A DNA stretch of 64,000 nucleotides from the NCBI RefSeq assembly GCF_907164915.1, contig NC_061862.1, positions 119,563,877-119,627,876 on the forward strand, written 5' to 3'. How positions within the stretch are numbered: position 1 is the first letter of the stretch; every line of letters begins with the position of its first letter. Positions 42,180 to 54,145 of this stretch are shown piece by piece. The stretch is from Impatiens glandulifera. Taxonomy: Eukaryota; Streptophyta; Magnoliopsida; Ericales; Balsaminaceae. The position numbers and the translations under genes were made by a program. The notes beneath the pieces were generated by a model that was given only the letters and a program-made list of their open reading frames with translations, was not told the origin of the DNA and did no database searches.

Positions 42180-43271
42180 AAACTCTATCAACGATTCTTT
42201 TGTGGACAAAACATGGATTGTGTATATCAGACCGAGTCTACAAGAATTGTGGAAGCGGTACTTCATGTGAATTGAATGGCCATCGCAAAGAAAATCCTCA
42301 AACTAGGATACTATTGGAAAAACCTAGAGTAGGAATGTGTCGCCTATTTGTCAAAATGTCATCAATACCAAATTTATGTCAATATTAAGCATGCACCAAT
42401 ATCATTGTTATAAAACATGACGTCGTATTGGCCTTTTTCAATCTGGGGGATTGATATCATAGAGAAATAAACCCTGATGTGTCAACGAACATGAGTTCAT
42501 ATTGGACGCAATTGATTATTTACTAAATGGGTCGAAGCCACTTATTTAAAAGTGATTAAGTCTTCTCATGTGGAAAATTCATCTGAAACAATTTGATCAA
42601 CCAATATGGGGTGCCACACTCAATAATTTCTGAAAATAACTTACAGTTCCAAAGATAAGTTTATAAGGTAATGACAAAATTTAAAATTCAACATCATAAG
42701 TCTTCACCTTCAAATCACAGATAATTGGGGCATTCGAAGACGAGATCAAGAATGTCATCGCAATTCTAAAAAAGACAACTCAAACCTACAAATATTGGCA
42801 TGAAAGGGTACCTTACACATTGTGGGGGTATCGAACGATTGCCCTGTGAAACAACCTATTCATTGGTCTATGGGATGGAGGTTATTCAATCGATCGAGAT
42901 CGAATTACCTACTCCACATGTACTCTTGGAAAGTCAGGTCATTGATATGGATATAATTAAATCCCGGTATGATCAGTTGACAATAATGGAGAATAAGAAG
43001 CTAAATGTCGTATGCAAAACTAAGGCCTATCAAACCAAAATGGAAAATTCCTTTAACGAAAAGGTTAAGGCAAGAAACTTGCGAGAATGAGATTTAGTAC
43101 TTATAAAACTCGAGTGTAATTGGATCTGAGAGGAAAATTTCAGCCGCCATGGAAAGGACTGTATGTGATCAAGAAAATTGTGTTGGGAGGTCCAATCCGA
43201 CTAACCATAGTAAATGGAGATAAATTTACACCGCTTTTCAACTTGGACGCACTCAAGAAGTATTTCCTTTG
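42180..43271 (+). pseudogene. Tat-b integrase remnant
   Basis: The pieces are in order: a YLSKCHQYQ zinc-binding remnant, then WPFSIWGIDII (near 42430), AIDYFTKWVEATY (near 42510), YGVPHSIIS (near 42605), and ORF 42800-43090 with ETTYSLVYGMEVIQSIEIEL. The C-terminus reads KKIVLGGPIRLT then NLDALKKYFL, stop at 43269-43271. It aligns along its length with the intact Tat-a integrase but has many frameshifts. Confidence 0.85.
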
Positions 43272-45289
43272 AGCCTGCATGAATGGGAGATGTGATATTA
43301 ACAAATATCGAGGTTGATGAATGACGTACTAGGAAAATATTTTCTAAAACTTGAGGATCGTCCTATGTGTTAAAAAACACAAAACTCTTAAGTCCATATT
43401 ATGGGAATTTTTGTTAACATAAAAATGGAATAAGAAAAAAAACAACAAAAAGAGTCTTACCAAAAACAAAAATAAAATCCTATGTCAATACTAAGTGTAT
43501 TTTCAAACCATGTTTTCAAATGTGTCGAACTACATTAGGACCTCATTCCTTCTAGAAGGGATATGTAGGCAGTCTAGTTTCTTAGGCCTGATTATATTTA
43601 TCAAGATTTTCACTAAAAGGAATGACAAAATGATCATGGATCACTTGTTCTAAAATCGAAAACAAATAAGTATACTAGAAATTAGTAGGCATTAGGTCAA
43701 GACCGTTCCAACTGATGTTTGTCTAAAAAGGAACTCGATAACGTCACAATGAGCCGGTGAAAAGGGTTATCCAATTGAATTTTGTGTTGTATCATATGAT
43801 TCTTAAAAATCTTTAGAATCAAAAAGAAGTCCTTTAAAACATGATATGAACCTATCTCAAATCATAAGGATTAGAAAAATTGTTTGCTATAAAGAATGGG
43901 CAAAGTACCCAAGGTTGATACAGTAAAAACACCACTTGTTTTTCATCAAGATCCACATCTTAATTGCCCAAAGACAATAAAATAAGTGTATCTATTCGGT
44001 CAGATACACCAATAATACTAAAAAACGCGTATGGATTGGTTGATGCATTAAAATTATCGCTTAGTGAATTACTCAGACTTTTGTCTTGATTTTCAAACGT
44101 AAGAACTCGAGTGTTTTAATTCTAATAGATACACTCAGTTTCTAAAATACTCCTAGTGGTTGAGATATTTAAATCACCACTCGATGTTCATAAAAGACCA
44201 TATCTTAATCTCAAATGTACCGATTATATTAGATTTCCCTACGTCAAATAAAGATCGAATCCCAAATTTCGAAAATGACTCTCCAAAAGAAATGGAAGGT
44301 AAACGAAATTTTGAAAACTCACGATGTGAAATAATGGTTAAATTAAAACATTGATTTCCCATGTTGGGCAAAATCCCTTAAAAATATATACTTGATGCAA
44401 TCATTTGTATAGGACTTCGAATCTATTATTGAGGACCTTCTAGTTGAATAAAATAAAATAAAAGATCAGTCTCTTTTTGCAACTGTCCAAAGGGTGAATG
44501 ACTAAAACCCATAAATGATGAAGATGTTTTGATCCCAAAACTTTTAAGATGGAACGAGGATTCCACATTCTTTTGAATTCTGAAAAAACAAATGCAATAA
44601 AACCTTAGTCCAAGATTAGGTGTGCATTAAAAAAATGAAGTATTGCATCAAACCCTTAATTCATACACCAAGTGAATTTTGAAAAGACACATTGAAACCC
44701 GCAATTCGTACACTAGGGAAATTTTATGAAATAAATGAGAAAATCCTAGTGCGAATGTTTGGTAAGCTTATATAACGAATCTCGAAATTTTAGTACGAAT
44801 GCTAGACCAATTTTTAAAAATCCTCAAAAACCTCTAGTTCATACACTAAAGGAATTTGCGGAAGTAAATAATGAAACCATATCATGCATGCTAGTCGGTT
44901 TTTAACAAAAAAAAAAAAGTTTTGAGATAACCTCAAATGGGACTATAATTCTTTTGATCATAAATTTTAGTGTTCGTAAAGTCATATTGTTGTGAAATGT
45001 TGGATATTTACAACACATTGATACGGACCATAATGAGGACAATAAGCATGGGATCAAAATCAAGATAGTGATGATCTTCTTAGACATTTAGCTTCAGTTC
45101 AAAACTAACATGTAGTTGGATAAAAATTCAAGCTTTCTTAAACCTTGTTGATTATGGAAAAATCTAACCCTTTGTCGATATAAAGGCCAAAAATAAATCA
45201 GAGGGTACATTTAAGACGTTTACATATGTAGTTCTCGAAAGAGTTTGTGTAAGACATCGCTAGATTCTACTCTTTGAGAAAAAACTAAT
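43272..45289 (+). other. Tat-b 3' region, no gene recognised
   Basis: It is non-coding. Near 43528 a copy of the conserved core (CGAACTACATTAGGACCTCA, then GGATATGTAGGCAG) appears, as in the Tat-a arrays. Modules near 43920 and 44160 resemble Tat-a 29510-29700. Near 44650-44870 a phrase of the ATTCATACACCAAGTGAATTTT type recurs about four times. Confidence 0.6.
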
Positions 45290-46050
45290 TATGATATCCG
45301 ATCTCTTCTATAATATGCTTTGTATGCATCATAAAGAACAATCATCATAAAGAGTAGGTCGAGCAATTGGTGGAGGTGAACTCATACAATACTTGTTCCT
45401 AAGGGGATTCAAGTTAGGGTTCATTGTCTCTTCTATAATATGATTTGTAAGCATCACAAGGAGGACTCAGAATCAAGAGAAGGCTGAGACATATGTAGCG
45501 GTGAACCCATACAATACTTGTTCTCGAGAGGGATTCAAGTTAGGGTTCACTTTCTCTTCTATAATATGCTTTGCAAGCATCACAAGGAAGAGTCATCATA
45601 GAAAACAGGTTGAGTTAGTTATGTGAGTGAGTCCATGTAATACTTATTCCCAATAAGGTTCATAACCTATTTTACAATATACTTAATAAGCTTCACAAAG
45701 AAGAGTAGTCATAAAACAAGTCGATCAAGGTTATGAGTGAACTTATATAATACATATTTTCAAGAGGGATTCAGGTCAGGGTTCATCGTCTCTTCTACAA
45801 TATGCTTCGTACGGATCACCAAGAAGAGTAGTCATAAAACGAGCCTATCTAAATTGTGAGTGAAGGCATATAATACTTGTTCCCAAAAGGGATATAGATT
45901 AAGGTTCATTACCTCTTCAACAATATGCTTCGTAAGTATCACAAAGAAGAGTTGTCATAAAAACAAGTCAAGCCAGGTTGTGTTCATGAGACCTATATAA
46001 TATTTGTTCTTTAGAGGGATTCAAATTATGGTCCATTACACATGATCATC
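45290..46050 (+). repeat. About 125-bp tandem array in Tat-b, six copies
   Basis: CTCTTCTATAATATGCTTTG-type starts occur near 45302, 45427, 45553, 45670, 45788 and 45913. Each unit continues with ATCACAAAGAAGAGT, CATAAAACAAG, and AATACTTGTTC followed by GGGATTCAAGTTAGG. The copies differ by small indels and substitutions. A further partial copy is near 46170. Confidence 0.85.
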
Positions 46051-46389
46051 CATCGTACAACATAGAGTTTTGAAGGGGATGCATTGTTATACATTTTAAA
46101 AGATGTTTGATCCCTGAGATATCATTGAAGAATGAATAAATGAAGAACTCGCTTGTCGAGATTTACATTCTTGTATAATATGCTCTGAAACAACACAAAG
46201 AAGAATCATTATCAGAAACAAGTGCACCCATGTCATTCATTTCTATTTTTTACATTTTGTTATAAAATATGAATAAATACGAAAGATATCTTGAATCTTC
46301 GTGTCACCAATTTTGCATATTTGTCAAGCGTGGACATTCATTTTACTAAACCGAATGTCTTATCTAAATTTTGTCCAAGAAGGAGATTA

Positions 46390-47244
46390 TGTAGACACTA
46401 ACATTTGACACTCGAAAACTTAAATAAATATTACGACTAAAAAAAATAAATATGTCCCACAATTTGTTGTTGTTATAAGAACAACATCTTCATTATGATA
46501 TTTCATGTATTATCAACTAGTACAAAGTATTCAGAGATAGTTATTTGATGATTACGATGATTTATGAAAAAAAATGAATGAGGAGGATTTATCGGATGAA
46601 CTCTAATTTGTATTAGCTTTAGATTGTATATTTTCTTCGATGATGATTTATTATATTTGCTTAAGGTGTTAAGTAATGATGAACCACTAAGTTGGAATAC
46701 TAGAGAATTAGAATATGGAATTATAACTTCTGAACTTCCGATCGTCATCCTATTTGTGACAATGAATTTTCGGCCAACTAATTCATAATCCATGGGTTAT
46801 TATAAAATTAAAAGTTTTGTATCTTGATTTCTTTCATTTGTTGAAGTTTGTCAGTGTTTGTGTTTCTTTTAGGCATTTGAGTTGAATGAAGGAGTAAAAA
46901 TAAAAAAATAAAAAATGGTAGAAAGTAAGCTTGGCCTAAAAATAATTTTGGTTAAACTAAAGATGATGTCAGTTGTTATGTAGGTATTTGTGTTTGGTAT
47001 GAACCTTGGCTTAAGATTTCAAATAGAATTACAAATGTCTTGTAGTTAAATCAAGGATTTGTTGCCTTTGCTAGGAATTTGAAATCACGTTTAGGCATTG
47101 AATTGAATGCATATTGCCTAACTTTTCTTATAAAAGAACTCAAAAAGTGGGGATGATCTTTTGGTTCCACATATTCCCTACTCCCTCTTACATAGTGGAG
47201 GGGAACAAAATAGTCATTTTAAAAAAGAAAAGAAAAATAATAAT
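46390..47244 (+). repeat. Tat-b LTR start, truncated or interrupted by Copia-i
   Basis: TGTAGACACTAACATTTGAC matches the first bases of the Tat-a LTR after a comparable polypurine tract. Similarity to Tat-a is not evident beyond the first tens of bases. The rest up to 47244 is AT-rich without recognised features. A 96-codon minus-strand ORF at 46793-46503 has no family I recognise. Confidence 0.5.
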
Positions 47245-47249
47245 TGTTA

Positions 47250-47322
<73 letters not shown>

Positions 47323-47489
47323 TTTCTAATTTTGCTTAAGGGTATAATTTTCATTTGAGCTTTTGACTATATAAACCACACTCTAATTTTACCTTTTTGA
47401 GTATTTGATCCTCCACAATGGAAAGACTATGTTCTTCATATTTTTTCTTGATTTCTGGAGAAATATTGTTAGTGTAAGGAATTTTAACA
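47245..47489 (+). repeat. 5' LTR of Copia-i (245 bp) with a TA microsatellite
   Basis: It starts TGTTAGAATATATA and ends GGAATTTTAACA, with termini TGTTA/TAACA in inverted repeat. An uninterrupted TA run (about 47252-47318) occupies a quarter of it. The PBS follows at once. Confidence 0.88.
47252..47318 (+). repeat. TA dinucleotide microsatellite
   Basis: It is about 33 TA units without interruption, inside the Copia-i 5' LTR. Its length probably varies between individuals. Confidence 0.97.
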
Positions 47490-47503
47490 TGGTATCGAGC
47501 TCA
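47490..47503 (+). other. Primer-binding site of Copia-i
   Basis: TGGTATCGAGCTCA follows the LTR. It corresponds to the initiator Met-tRNA form TGGTATCAGAGC with a small change (ATCGAGC). Confidence 0.85.
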
Positions 47504-47646
47504 ACTACAAATATCTGAATACAACTTTCCGACAAGTTTTTCACAGCTTTTGGGCCATTTAGTTCAACTTCTTTTTGCAGGTTAGTTTTGTTCTTGATTT
47601 GTGTTAATATTGTTTTTGGGTTACTCTTAGTATTAGTTTGTTTATT

Positions 47647-48616
47647 ATGGCTGGAGGTTATGATTCATTAAAATCTATTGGTTTTCGCATAGATGGTAAA
47701 AATTATGGTTACTAGAGTTATGTTATACAAAATTTTCTGAAAGTCAATGAAATATGGGAATATGGTTTTGGAGATGTACAAACTCCAAAACTTAGGGATG
47801 AGAAGTACCCTGAGTTCCTAAAGAAATGGAGGACCAGCAATGTAAAAATAATTACTTGGAATAATAACTTTGTCGGACCAAGTATTGGTGAGCAACTTGC
47901 TAAGTTTCCTACTGCTAAAGAAGTTTGGGATTTCTTAGCAAAGTTGTATATGCAGGCTAATTTTACATTCCCATATCAGTTGAAAGTTGAAATTCGTGGA
48001 TTAACACAGAATGATTGCAACATTCAAGAGGTTTTTACTGCAGTTAGTGCTCTTTGGGATCGATTGTCCATGACAGAGTTCACTTAGTCGAAGGCATTCG
48101 TTCCATATATTGCTCGAAGAGAGGAAACTCGTTTGGTTCAGTTATTGATGACTCTTCGTCCTGAATTTGAACAGTGTCGTGCATTGATCATGCATTTCAA
48201 TCCTTACCAAATGTTGATTGGGTTATTCATGAGTTACTAGCTTAAGAAACTCGTCGTAAAACTCATTTTGAGAAAGGGTCAAATTCTTTGCTTACAAGTG
48301 TTTTGGTTACTCCATTCTAACAGAGTTGTCCAACTGTTAAATCAGGTCGTGATTGTCACTATTACAAAGAACCAGGTGATTGGTTAAACATAAAAGTCAA
48401 GGATTGAAATCTCAACAGTCTCCTCAGTATGCTCGAGGAGGGAAGCTCAAGAAGTTCTTGTTTGGACAATCGCACACTAGTTATAAGCCAATGAAAGATG
48501 CATTGGTTCATCCTTCTGATCACTCTGTTGTAGATTTGTCTAAAAGTTCCAATATGGACTCACTTGTAGAGGAGTTACAAAGGCTTATTGCATATCAAAG
48601 TCAAACTCAGTCCTAG
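47647..48616 (+). pseudogene. Copia-i gag
   Basis: From ATG 47647 the frame reads MAGGYDSLKSIGFRIDGKNY, a stop at about 47714, then SYVIQNFLKVNEIWEYGFGD, PTAKEVWDFLAKLYMQANFT, LKVEIRGLTQNDCNIQEVFT and EETRLVQLLMTLRPEFEQ. These are typical plant copia gag (UBN2-like) blocks. The region after 48200 is shifted, and the last ORF (48380-48616) is poorly conserved. No CCHC knuckle is readable. Confidence 0.85.
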
Positions 48617-49089
48617 TCACCCGCTTCCTCTCAAAGTTAGTATATGACTTAGTACTAACATTTTTCCATGACCACCTTCTTAGGTTTTCCACTCTCACGT
48701 GGTACAAGTATACCCCACACTTATGTGCCTTGAATTTTGGAGCTTCTTTTCACATGTCTCCAGATTCTTTATCGTTTATACCTATGTTTCATCACCCCCT
48801 TCTCAAACTATTATGATTGTGGATGGTACACCATTGTCATTGCCAAGCATTTGCATTGTCTCTAATTAGCACTTATCTCTATCAAATGTATATTGTATTC
48901 CTAAGCTACCATGAATCTTGTCTTCGTTGGCCAATTATGTGATTCTGTATATTCTGTTTATTTTTCCTCCACCTCTTGTAATGTATAAGATCCTCGATCC
49001 AAGAGACTGATTGAAATAGGCTAGGCAGGGGGGATTTTGGATGACTTACATGTTCATGATTTTGCTGTTGTCACTACTATTGATCTGTC
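48617..49089 (+). other. Copia-i protease interval, not readable
   Basis: By position this should hold the protease. I can read only scattered residues and no continuous frame, so no domain call is made. Confidence 0.35.
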
Positions 49090-50160
49090 ATCTTTTCATT
49101 TAACTTCTAATTTCTCTAAGTTCTATTTATGGCACTCTAGACTTGGTCATGTATATGGTTCTCGATTAAATTTATGTCAAATAGTGTTGTTTTAAGTGAT
49201 TTATATTCTGATGATATCTTTGATTGTAGTGATTATAAACTTGGAAAATTCTTTGCTTTTCCTCTTAACCATAGTATTTATGTTTCTCATGCACCTTTTG
49301 ACTTGATTCATTCTGATGTTTAGGGGCCTGCTCGTATTCCTACAAGAGGAGGGTCTATATATTATGTTTCCTTTATTGATGATTATACTCGTTATTGTTG
49401 CGTTTACCTACTATTATTTATAGTATTTTTTAAGCATATGTCAAAACACAACATTCTACTATTGTTAAGTGTTTTCATTCTAATTTGAGTGAGGAGTATA
49501 CTAAGGGAGTCCTATTTGATATTTTTACTACTGATGGAACTATACATCATTCTTCTTGTATCGATGTTATACAAAAAAAATGGACTATCTAAGAGAAAAC
49601 ACAAACAAATTATTGGGATTGCTCGTTCTATGATTTGTTTGCTAATGTTCCTATTGAGTTTTGGGAGGTTATTTTTACATCTGTGTATCTCATTAATAGG
49701 ATTCATATTACTCATAATTCTGGAATTTCTCCATATGCTAAGTTATTTGGTCACTCCTGATTGTTCTTATTTGCGAGTTTTTGGCTCTCTGTGTTTTGTT
49801 CACCGTCCTCATATTGAGATAACAAAATTATCCTCTCGTGCAGCTTTATGTGTTTTTCTTGTCTATGGCAGTGGACAAAAAGTCTATCATTGTTATCATC
49901 CTCAATCTAAAAAGTTATATGTTTCTCGCCATGTTTCTTTTCTCGAGCACATCCCGTTCTTTTCTATTCCTAATAACTCTCACAATCTGACTAGTTCTGA
50001 TATTATTCTCATTGATAATTTTTCCATTGTTTCCTCTGATGTTAATGATACTTCACCCCCCTCCATGCCACCCCAAGAACCTCACTTGGAATCGGATCCT
50101 CCTAAGCCTAGATACCTTATGCGATAGAGTAAGTCCACTTAGTTACCAAATTTTACATTC
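49090..50160 (+). pseudogene. Copia-i integrase
   Basis: The pieces are LWHSRLGHVYGSRL (about 49127), DYKLGKFFAFPLNHSIYVSH, FDLIHSDV followed by GPARIPT, and YYVSFIDDYTRYCC near 49370 (first Asp). ORF 49489-50127 contains SYLVTPDCSYLRVFGSLCFV, ALCVFLVYGSGQKVYHCYHP and KLYVSRHVSFLEHIPFFS, the end of copia integrase. The Asp/Glu part of the core lies in broken frames. Confidence 0.85.
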
Positions 50161-50219
50161 TCTTGTTATTATTTGCCTTTTGCTTCTTTTTTGACTTCTA
50201 TTGCCTCCTTTCTGAGCCT

Positions 50220-50493
50220 ACTTCTTATTCAGAAGTTAGTCGTGATCCTCTTTGGTAGATTGCTATAGTTGAGGAGTTGTCCGCTATAGACAGAACTGGT
50301 ACTTGGGGTCTTGCTAGTATATGATTAAGAGTATGTTATAGATTATGAATAAACTTTTGCTCATGTTTCTAAGATGACTTCTGTTTGTGTTCTCATTGTT
50401 GTTGCATCTATCCGTCGATGACATATTTCTCGAATGAATGTTAAAAATTCATTTCTTAATGGGGATTTGAAAGAGGAAGTTTATATGGTTTTT
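50220..50493 (+). pseudogene. Copia-i RT N-terminal fragment
   Basis: Short pieces such as IAIVEELSAIDRTGTW, a KMTSVCVLIVVASIRR-like stretch, and NSFLNGDLKEEVYM are recognisable as the start of copia RT (the DVKNAFLNGDLEEEVYM block). The sequence is cut by Chromo-j immediately after EEVYM. Confidence 0.8.
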
Positions 50494-50639
50494 TTCACGC
50501 CCTAAAATTCATATTTGACCGAATGCCTTCGGTCCTGGTCAAGACCAAGCACCCATGTGATTGGAAATTAGGACCGAGGAAAATCTAAGATTTAGGATCA
50601 AGGAAATATGTATTAGGACCGAGAAGATCGATAGAAATC

Positions 50640-50715
50640 TATGTCACGACCGAGGGGGTCCGACTGAGGGGGTCCGACCGAGGGAGTCCGAAAGAGGGGG
50701 GTCCGACAAAGGCGG
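50640..50715 (+). repeat. GGGGTCCGACCGA short tandem repeats in the Chromo-j 5' LTR
   Basis: Five to six imperfect copies of a 14-16-bp GC-rich unit stand out in this AT-rich region. The matching cluster in the 3' LTR is at about 53560-53640. Confidence 0.85.
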
Positions 50716-50754
50716 TACGACTGATTATATTTTTCCACCTCATGCTTAGCCACC

Positions 50755-51050
50755 TCATGCTTCATCCATCCCATGCTATGACAAGTAGGTGACCAGCCCT
50801 CTTCATCACCTTTTATTAATCACATCTTATGATAAGCAGGTGACCAACCCTTTTTGTTAAACCCATGCCTATGACAAGTAGGTGACCAGCCCTCTTTTAT
50901 CACCTATTTATCCATCCCATGCTTATGACCAACATGTGATCAGCCCTCTTCCTCACTATTTATCCATCCCATGCTTATGACCAGCAAGTGACAAGCCCTC
51001 TTCATTATAAAATATTATTCTTCCCATACTTGTCAAGCCAATGACCAGCC
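50755..51050 (+). repeat. About 55-bp tandem repeats in the Chromo-j 5' LTR
   Basis: CCATCCCATGCTTATGACCA, AGGTGACCAGCCCTCTTC and CACTATTTAT follow each other about six times with small differences. The 3' LTR has the same array at about 53690-53980. Confidence 0.85.
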
Positions 51051-52321
51051 ATTTCCCTCATCCGACCTTGACCCTTTATATTTATATACTTCACAATGGA
51101 TTGATTAATATCAATCCATTTTCCCTCTTCACTAAAAATCATAAGACATGCGTTAGAAGCCTTGAAGAGAAGCCAACCTTCATAGTTAGATCAAACCTTA
51201 GCAGTTTCAAAGTATAAGGCAAGAAAACCTTTCTATATCACTCTTTAGAAACCCACACATGCTTATATAACTCATGTATATCTATAAATGATGCATACTA
51301 TTTTCATATCATGATTTCATTGCATATCCATATATTTAATTATGAACCAAGTATGATCTATTTTCAAAAGACAATATGTTTTCCAAAGTACCATCTCTTT
51401 TCTAAACAATGATCTGTTTTCAAAAGAAGGATTTGTTTTCCAAAGTATGAAACGTTTTATGGAATCATTGTGAACAACGATGTATGAGAATTGACGGAAT
51501 GGGAGGAGGGCTACTCAGGATGAGCTTTGGTAGTCTAATTCCAAAATATGTGCTGAAGATTCTATTGGGACTGACTTCGGGGATGATCTCTAAAAGATCT
51601 TACCCACACAGACAAATGTCTAACCAGGTTGTGGGCTTTAGGGATAGTCTCCGAAAAGTGTCTTTCCAAATATGTGCTCAAACTGGATTCCTAACTTTCA
51701 GGATCAGCTCTAAATTGTAAAGGGCCAATATGTACTCAAGATCTTACTGTATTTTCACAAATGATGATATACTTTACAAACCAGCATATGGATCCAAAAA
51801 AGATTTTAAAATATCTGTTCTACAATCTTTTTATAACTTGTTGGCTCTTTAGACTCACTATGCTTGTGTGGTGTAGGTACACAACTATAGTGTTTTTATG
51901 AAAAATGAAGGGAGGCTTGGAGTGGGGAAAGGTGTAGAGATGTGTGTGAAAGGAGGGACCAAGGAAGAAGACCGAGTCCTTTGTTGGGTCTATTATTAAA
52001 AGTCTGTATTTTATAACTAAAGGACTGTGTCTTATTTTTATAAACCGAAAGTTTGTAGCACCACTTTTTATAAATAACAAACGCCTCCGCACATGTTTCT
52101 GTTTTCCGTTATTTATGTTCACATTTCAAACATCCCTCACTCGGTCTAAGTAATTTAGGAGTTAGAGGTTTTACAATTGGTATCAAAACAATGGTTCTGA
52201 ACCTTTGTACTTTCACACACATGCTCCTGCAACTGCAACTCCAAGAATTCCTTTAGGTTATTAAGTTGTTTAAATAAATTGTTAAACTGATAATAAGTTG
52301 TATAGCTCTATTTATTAGAAT

Positions 52322-53340
52322 CATGAGAAGAGGAACAAGAGCCAATGCATCTACACCATCTAATGCGACTGACCGGACAACTTCTTATCCGCCCTTGTTG
52401 ATGCTTTGAAGGATCAAAATCGGATACAGAATGAGAAGATGAGGGATCAAAACCAAATCCAAAACGAGAAGATGCACGAATTGTTCCAAGCTAATGTGAC
52501 TAATCTGAATCATGCCAGCAATACCCACGAGGGAGGTAGTCAACCACCAGTCTACACACAGTTCATGGGCTTCAAACCAGCAGACTTTAGAGGAAGCACG
52601 AACCCATTGGAGGCTGAAAAATGGTTGCAATCCATGGAGACCATCTTTACGTTCATGCAGTGAAGCAACTCAGACCAGGTTAGGTGCGCTTCCTTTATGT
52701 TTAAAGACGATGCTAGGATCTGGTGGCAAGGAGCCAAGGCCACTTTCGACCTTAATGAAGCAACTTGGGAAGAGATCAAAGTCGTTTTCTATGGAAAATA
52801 TTTCACCTTAAGCATCAGGAATAAGCTGGCCAGGGAGTTCCTGGAAATCCGCCAAGGGGATGCTAGTGTTGCCGATTATGTGAAAAAGTTCGAGCGAGGA
52901 AAGTATTTTTTACCCATGATAACTGGAAATGTTGCCTTGGAGCTGAACCATTTCTTGGAGAGGCTGAACGCAACAATCTGACGCGATGTCCGAATAAGCA
53001 ACGCTTCATCTTTGCGCAAGACCATTGATAGGGCTTTGATGGCCGAGAAGGACAGTCAGGACATTGTTAGGGAGGAGCAGACTAAGAGAAGAACTTATCT
53101 AGGAAGAGAATCTCAAGAGTTAGAGACGAAGAAGCCCTTCCAACCGACCCATTACAAGAATCTTCTCCCGCAGCAAGCAAGGAATACTTGGCCAAATGGA
53201 AATCCACAACACCATCAACAACAATAAATCAGGATGCAGCCCACCAAACCAGCAAACCTTGCTAGCTTGTCCTTCCGCACTTGTAATATTTGTAAGAAGG
53301 CTCATGTAGGAAAATACGTTTAGGGATCTATGAAATAAAC
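52322..53340 (+). pseudogene. Chromo-j gag
   Basis: The start near 52322 (MRRGTRANASTPSN) is followed by a frameshift. ORF 52406-52663 has GFKPADFRGSTNPLEAEKWL and SMETIFTFM, then ORF 52697-52981 has DDARIWWQGAKATF, TWEEIKVVFYGKYF and LEIRQGDASVADYVKKFERG. These are typical gypsy retrotransposon gag blocks. After TGA at 52979-52981 the frame continues (ORF 53012-53227) and reaches a degenerate knuckle TCNICKKAHVGKYV near 53280. Deletion of everything between here and the polypurine tract explains the missing pol. Confidence 0.88.
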
Positions 53341-53398
53341 CCAGAGTTTTTGATAAGTTTAATTTCAAGGTCAAAATTCCTTTTAAGGGGGGTAGAGT

Positions 53399-54145
53399 TG
53401 TCACGCCCTAAAATTCATATTTGACCGAATGCCTTCGGTCCTAGCCAAGACCAAGCACCCATGTGATTAGAAATTAGGACCGAAGCAAATCTGAGATTTA
53501 GGACCGAGGAAATAGGTGTTAGGACCGAGAAGACTAAGAGAAATCTATGTCATGACCGATAGGGTCTGATCGATAGGGTCCGACTGAGGCGGGTCCAACC
53601 GAGGGGGTCCGACCGAGGGGGTCCAACCGAGGGGATACGACTGATTATATTTTTCTACCTTATGCTTAGCCACCTCATGATTCGCCACCATCCCATGATA
53701 TAACAAGAAGGTGACCAACTCTCTTCATCACCTTATATTAATCACATGCTATGACAAGGAGGTGACCAACCCTTTTGGTTAAACCCATGCCTATGACAAG
53801 CAGGTAATCAGCCCTCTTCATAACCTACTTATCCATCCCATGCTTATGACCAGCAGGTGACCATCCCTCTTCATCACTATTTATCCATCACATGCTTATG
53901 ACCAGCAGGTGACAAGCTCTCTTCATTATAAAATATTATTCTACCCATACTTGTCAAGCCAATTACCAGCCATTTTCTTCAACCGACCTTGACCCTTTAT
54001 ATTTATATACTTCACCATGGATTGATTAATATCATTGTGAACATTGATGTATGAGAATTGACGGAATCGGAGGAGGGCTACTCAGGATGAGCTCTAGTAC
54101 TCTGATTCTAAAATATGTGTTGAAGATTCTATTGGTACTGACTTA
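53399..54145 (+). repeat. 3' LTR of Chromo-j, with internal deletion and truncated end
   Basis: It starts TGTCACGCCC after AAGGGGGGTAGAGT. It is collinear with the 5' LTR, except that about 360 bp (5' LTR 51110-51470) are missing, with ATCA at both deletion edges. Similarity stops at about 54145 (ATTGGTACTGACTTA). Confidence 0.87.

Larger units (their letters stand above)
39780..46389 (+). mobile_element. Tat-b: decayed Tat-type gypsy element
   Basis: The plus strand carries RT, RNase H and integrase remnants in the same order and type as Tat-a, then a repeat-rich 3' region, a polypurine tract (46371-46387) and the LTR start at 46390. The left end is truncated; gag and protease are absent. 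Stops are far denser than in Tat-a, so this copy is older. Confidence 0.8.
47245..50493 (+). mobile_element. Copia-i: short-LTR copia element, 3' part lost
   Basis: The element has a 245-bp 5' LTR, PBS, gag, integrase and the beginning of RT, all on the plus strand and in the expected order. It ends inside RT at the Chromo-j LTR (50494). Its continuation is not seen right of Chromo-j, which is itself truncated there. Confidence 0.85.
50494..52175 (+). repeat. 5' LTR of Chromo-j (1682 bp)
   Basis: It starts in TTTTTTCACGCCCTAAAATT, where the 3' LTR has TTGTCACGCCCTAAAATT, so the first one or two bases have changed. It ends GTTTTACA before a PBS-like ATTGGTATCAAAAC. Internal repeats at 50630-50715 and 50760-51050 are also present in the 3' LTR. 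Confidence 0.87.
50494..54145 (+). mobile_element. Chromo-j: gag-only gypsy element with two LTRs
   Basis: LTRs at 50494-52175 and 53399-54145 enclose only 1.2 kb: a PBS region, gag up to the zinc knuckle, and a polypurine tract (53385-53398). Protease, RT, RNase H and integrase are absent, so this is a deletion derivative. The gag type and the LTR start TGTCACGCCC suggest a chromovirus (Tekay/Del-like), a tentative assignment. The 3' LTR is truncated at its right end by Sire-k. Confidence 0.85.

Noticed and set aside
46503..46793. A 96-codon minus-strand ORF starting MDYELVGRKFIVTNRMTIGS
   Set aside because: It has protein-like composition, but lies in AT-rich sequence after a Tat LTR start, with no splice sites, partner exons or recognised family. 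Possibly a chance ORF; a protein search would decide.
50561..50749. An ORF rich in Arg/Gly/Glu in the Chromo-j LTR
   Set aside because: It is created by the GGGGTCCGACCGA tandem repeats; the second LTR does not keep it open.
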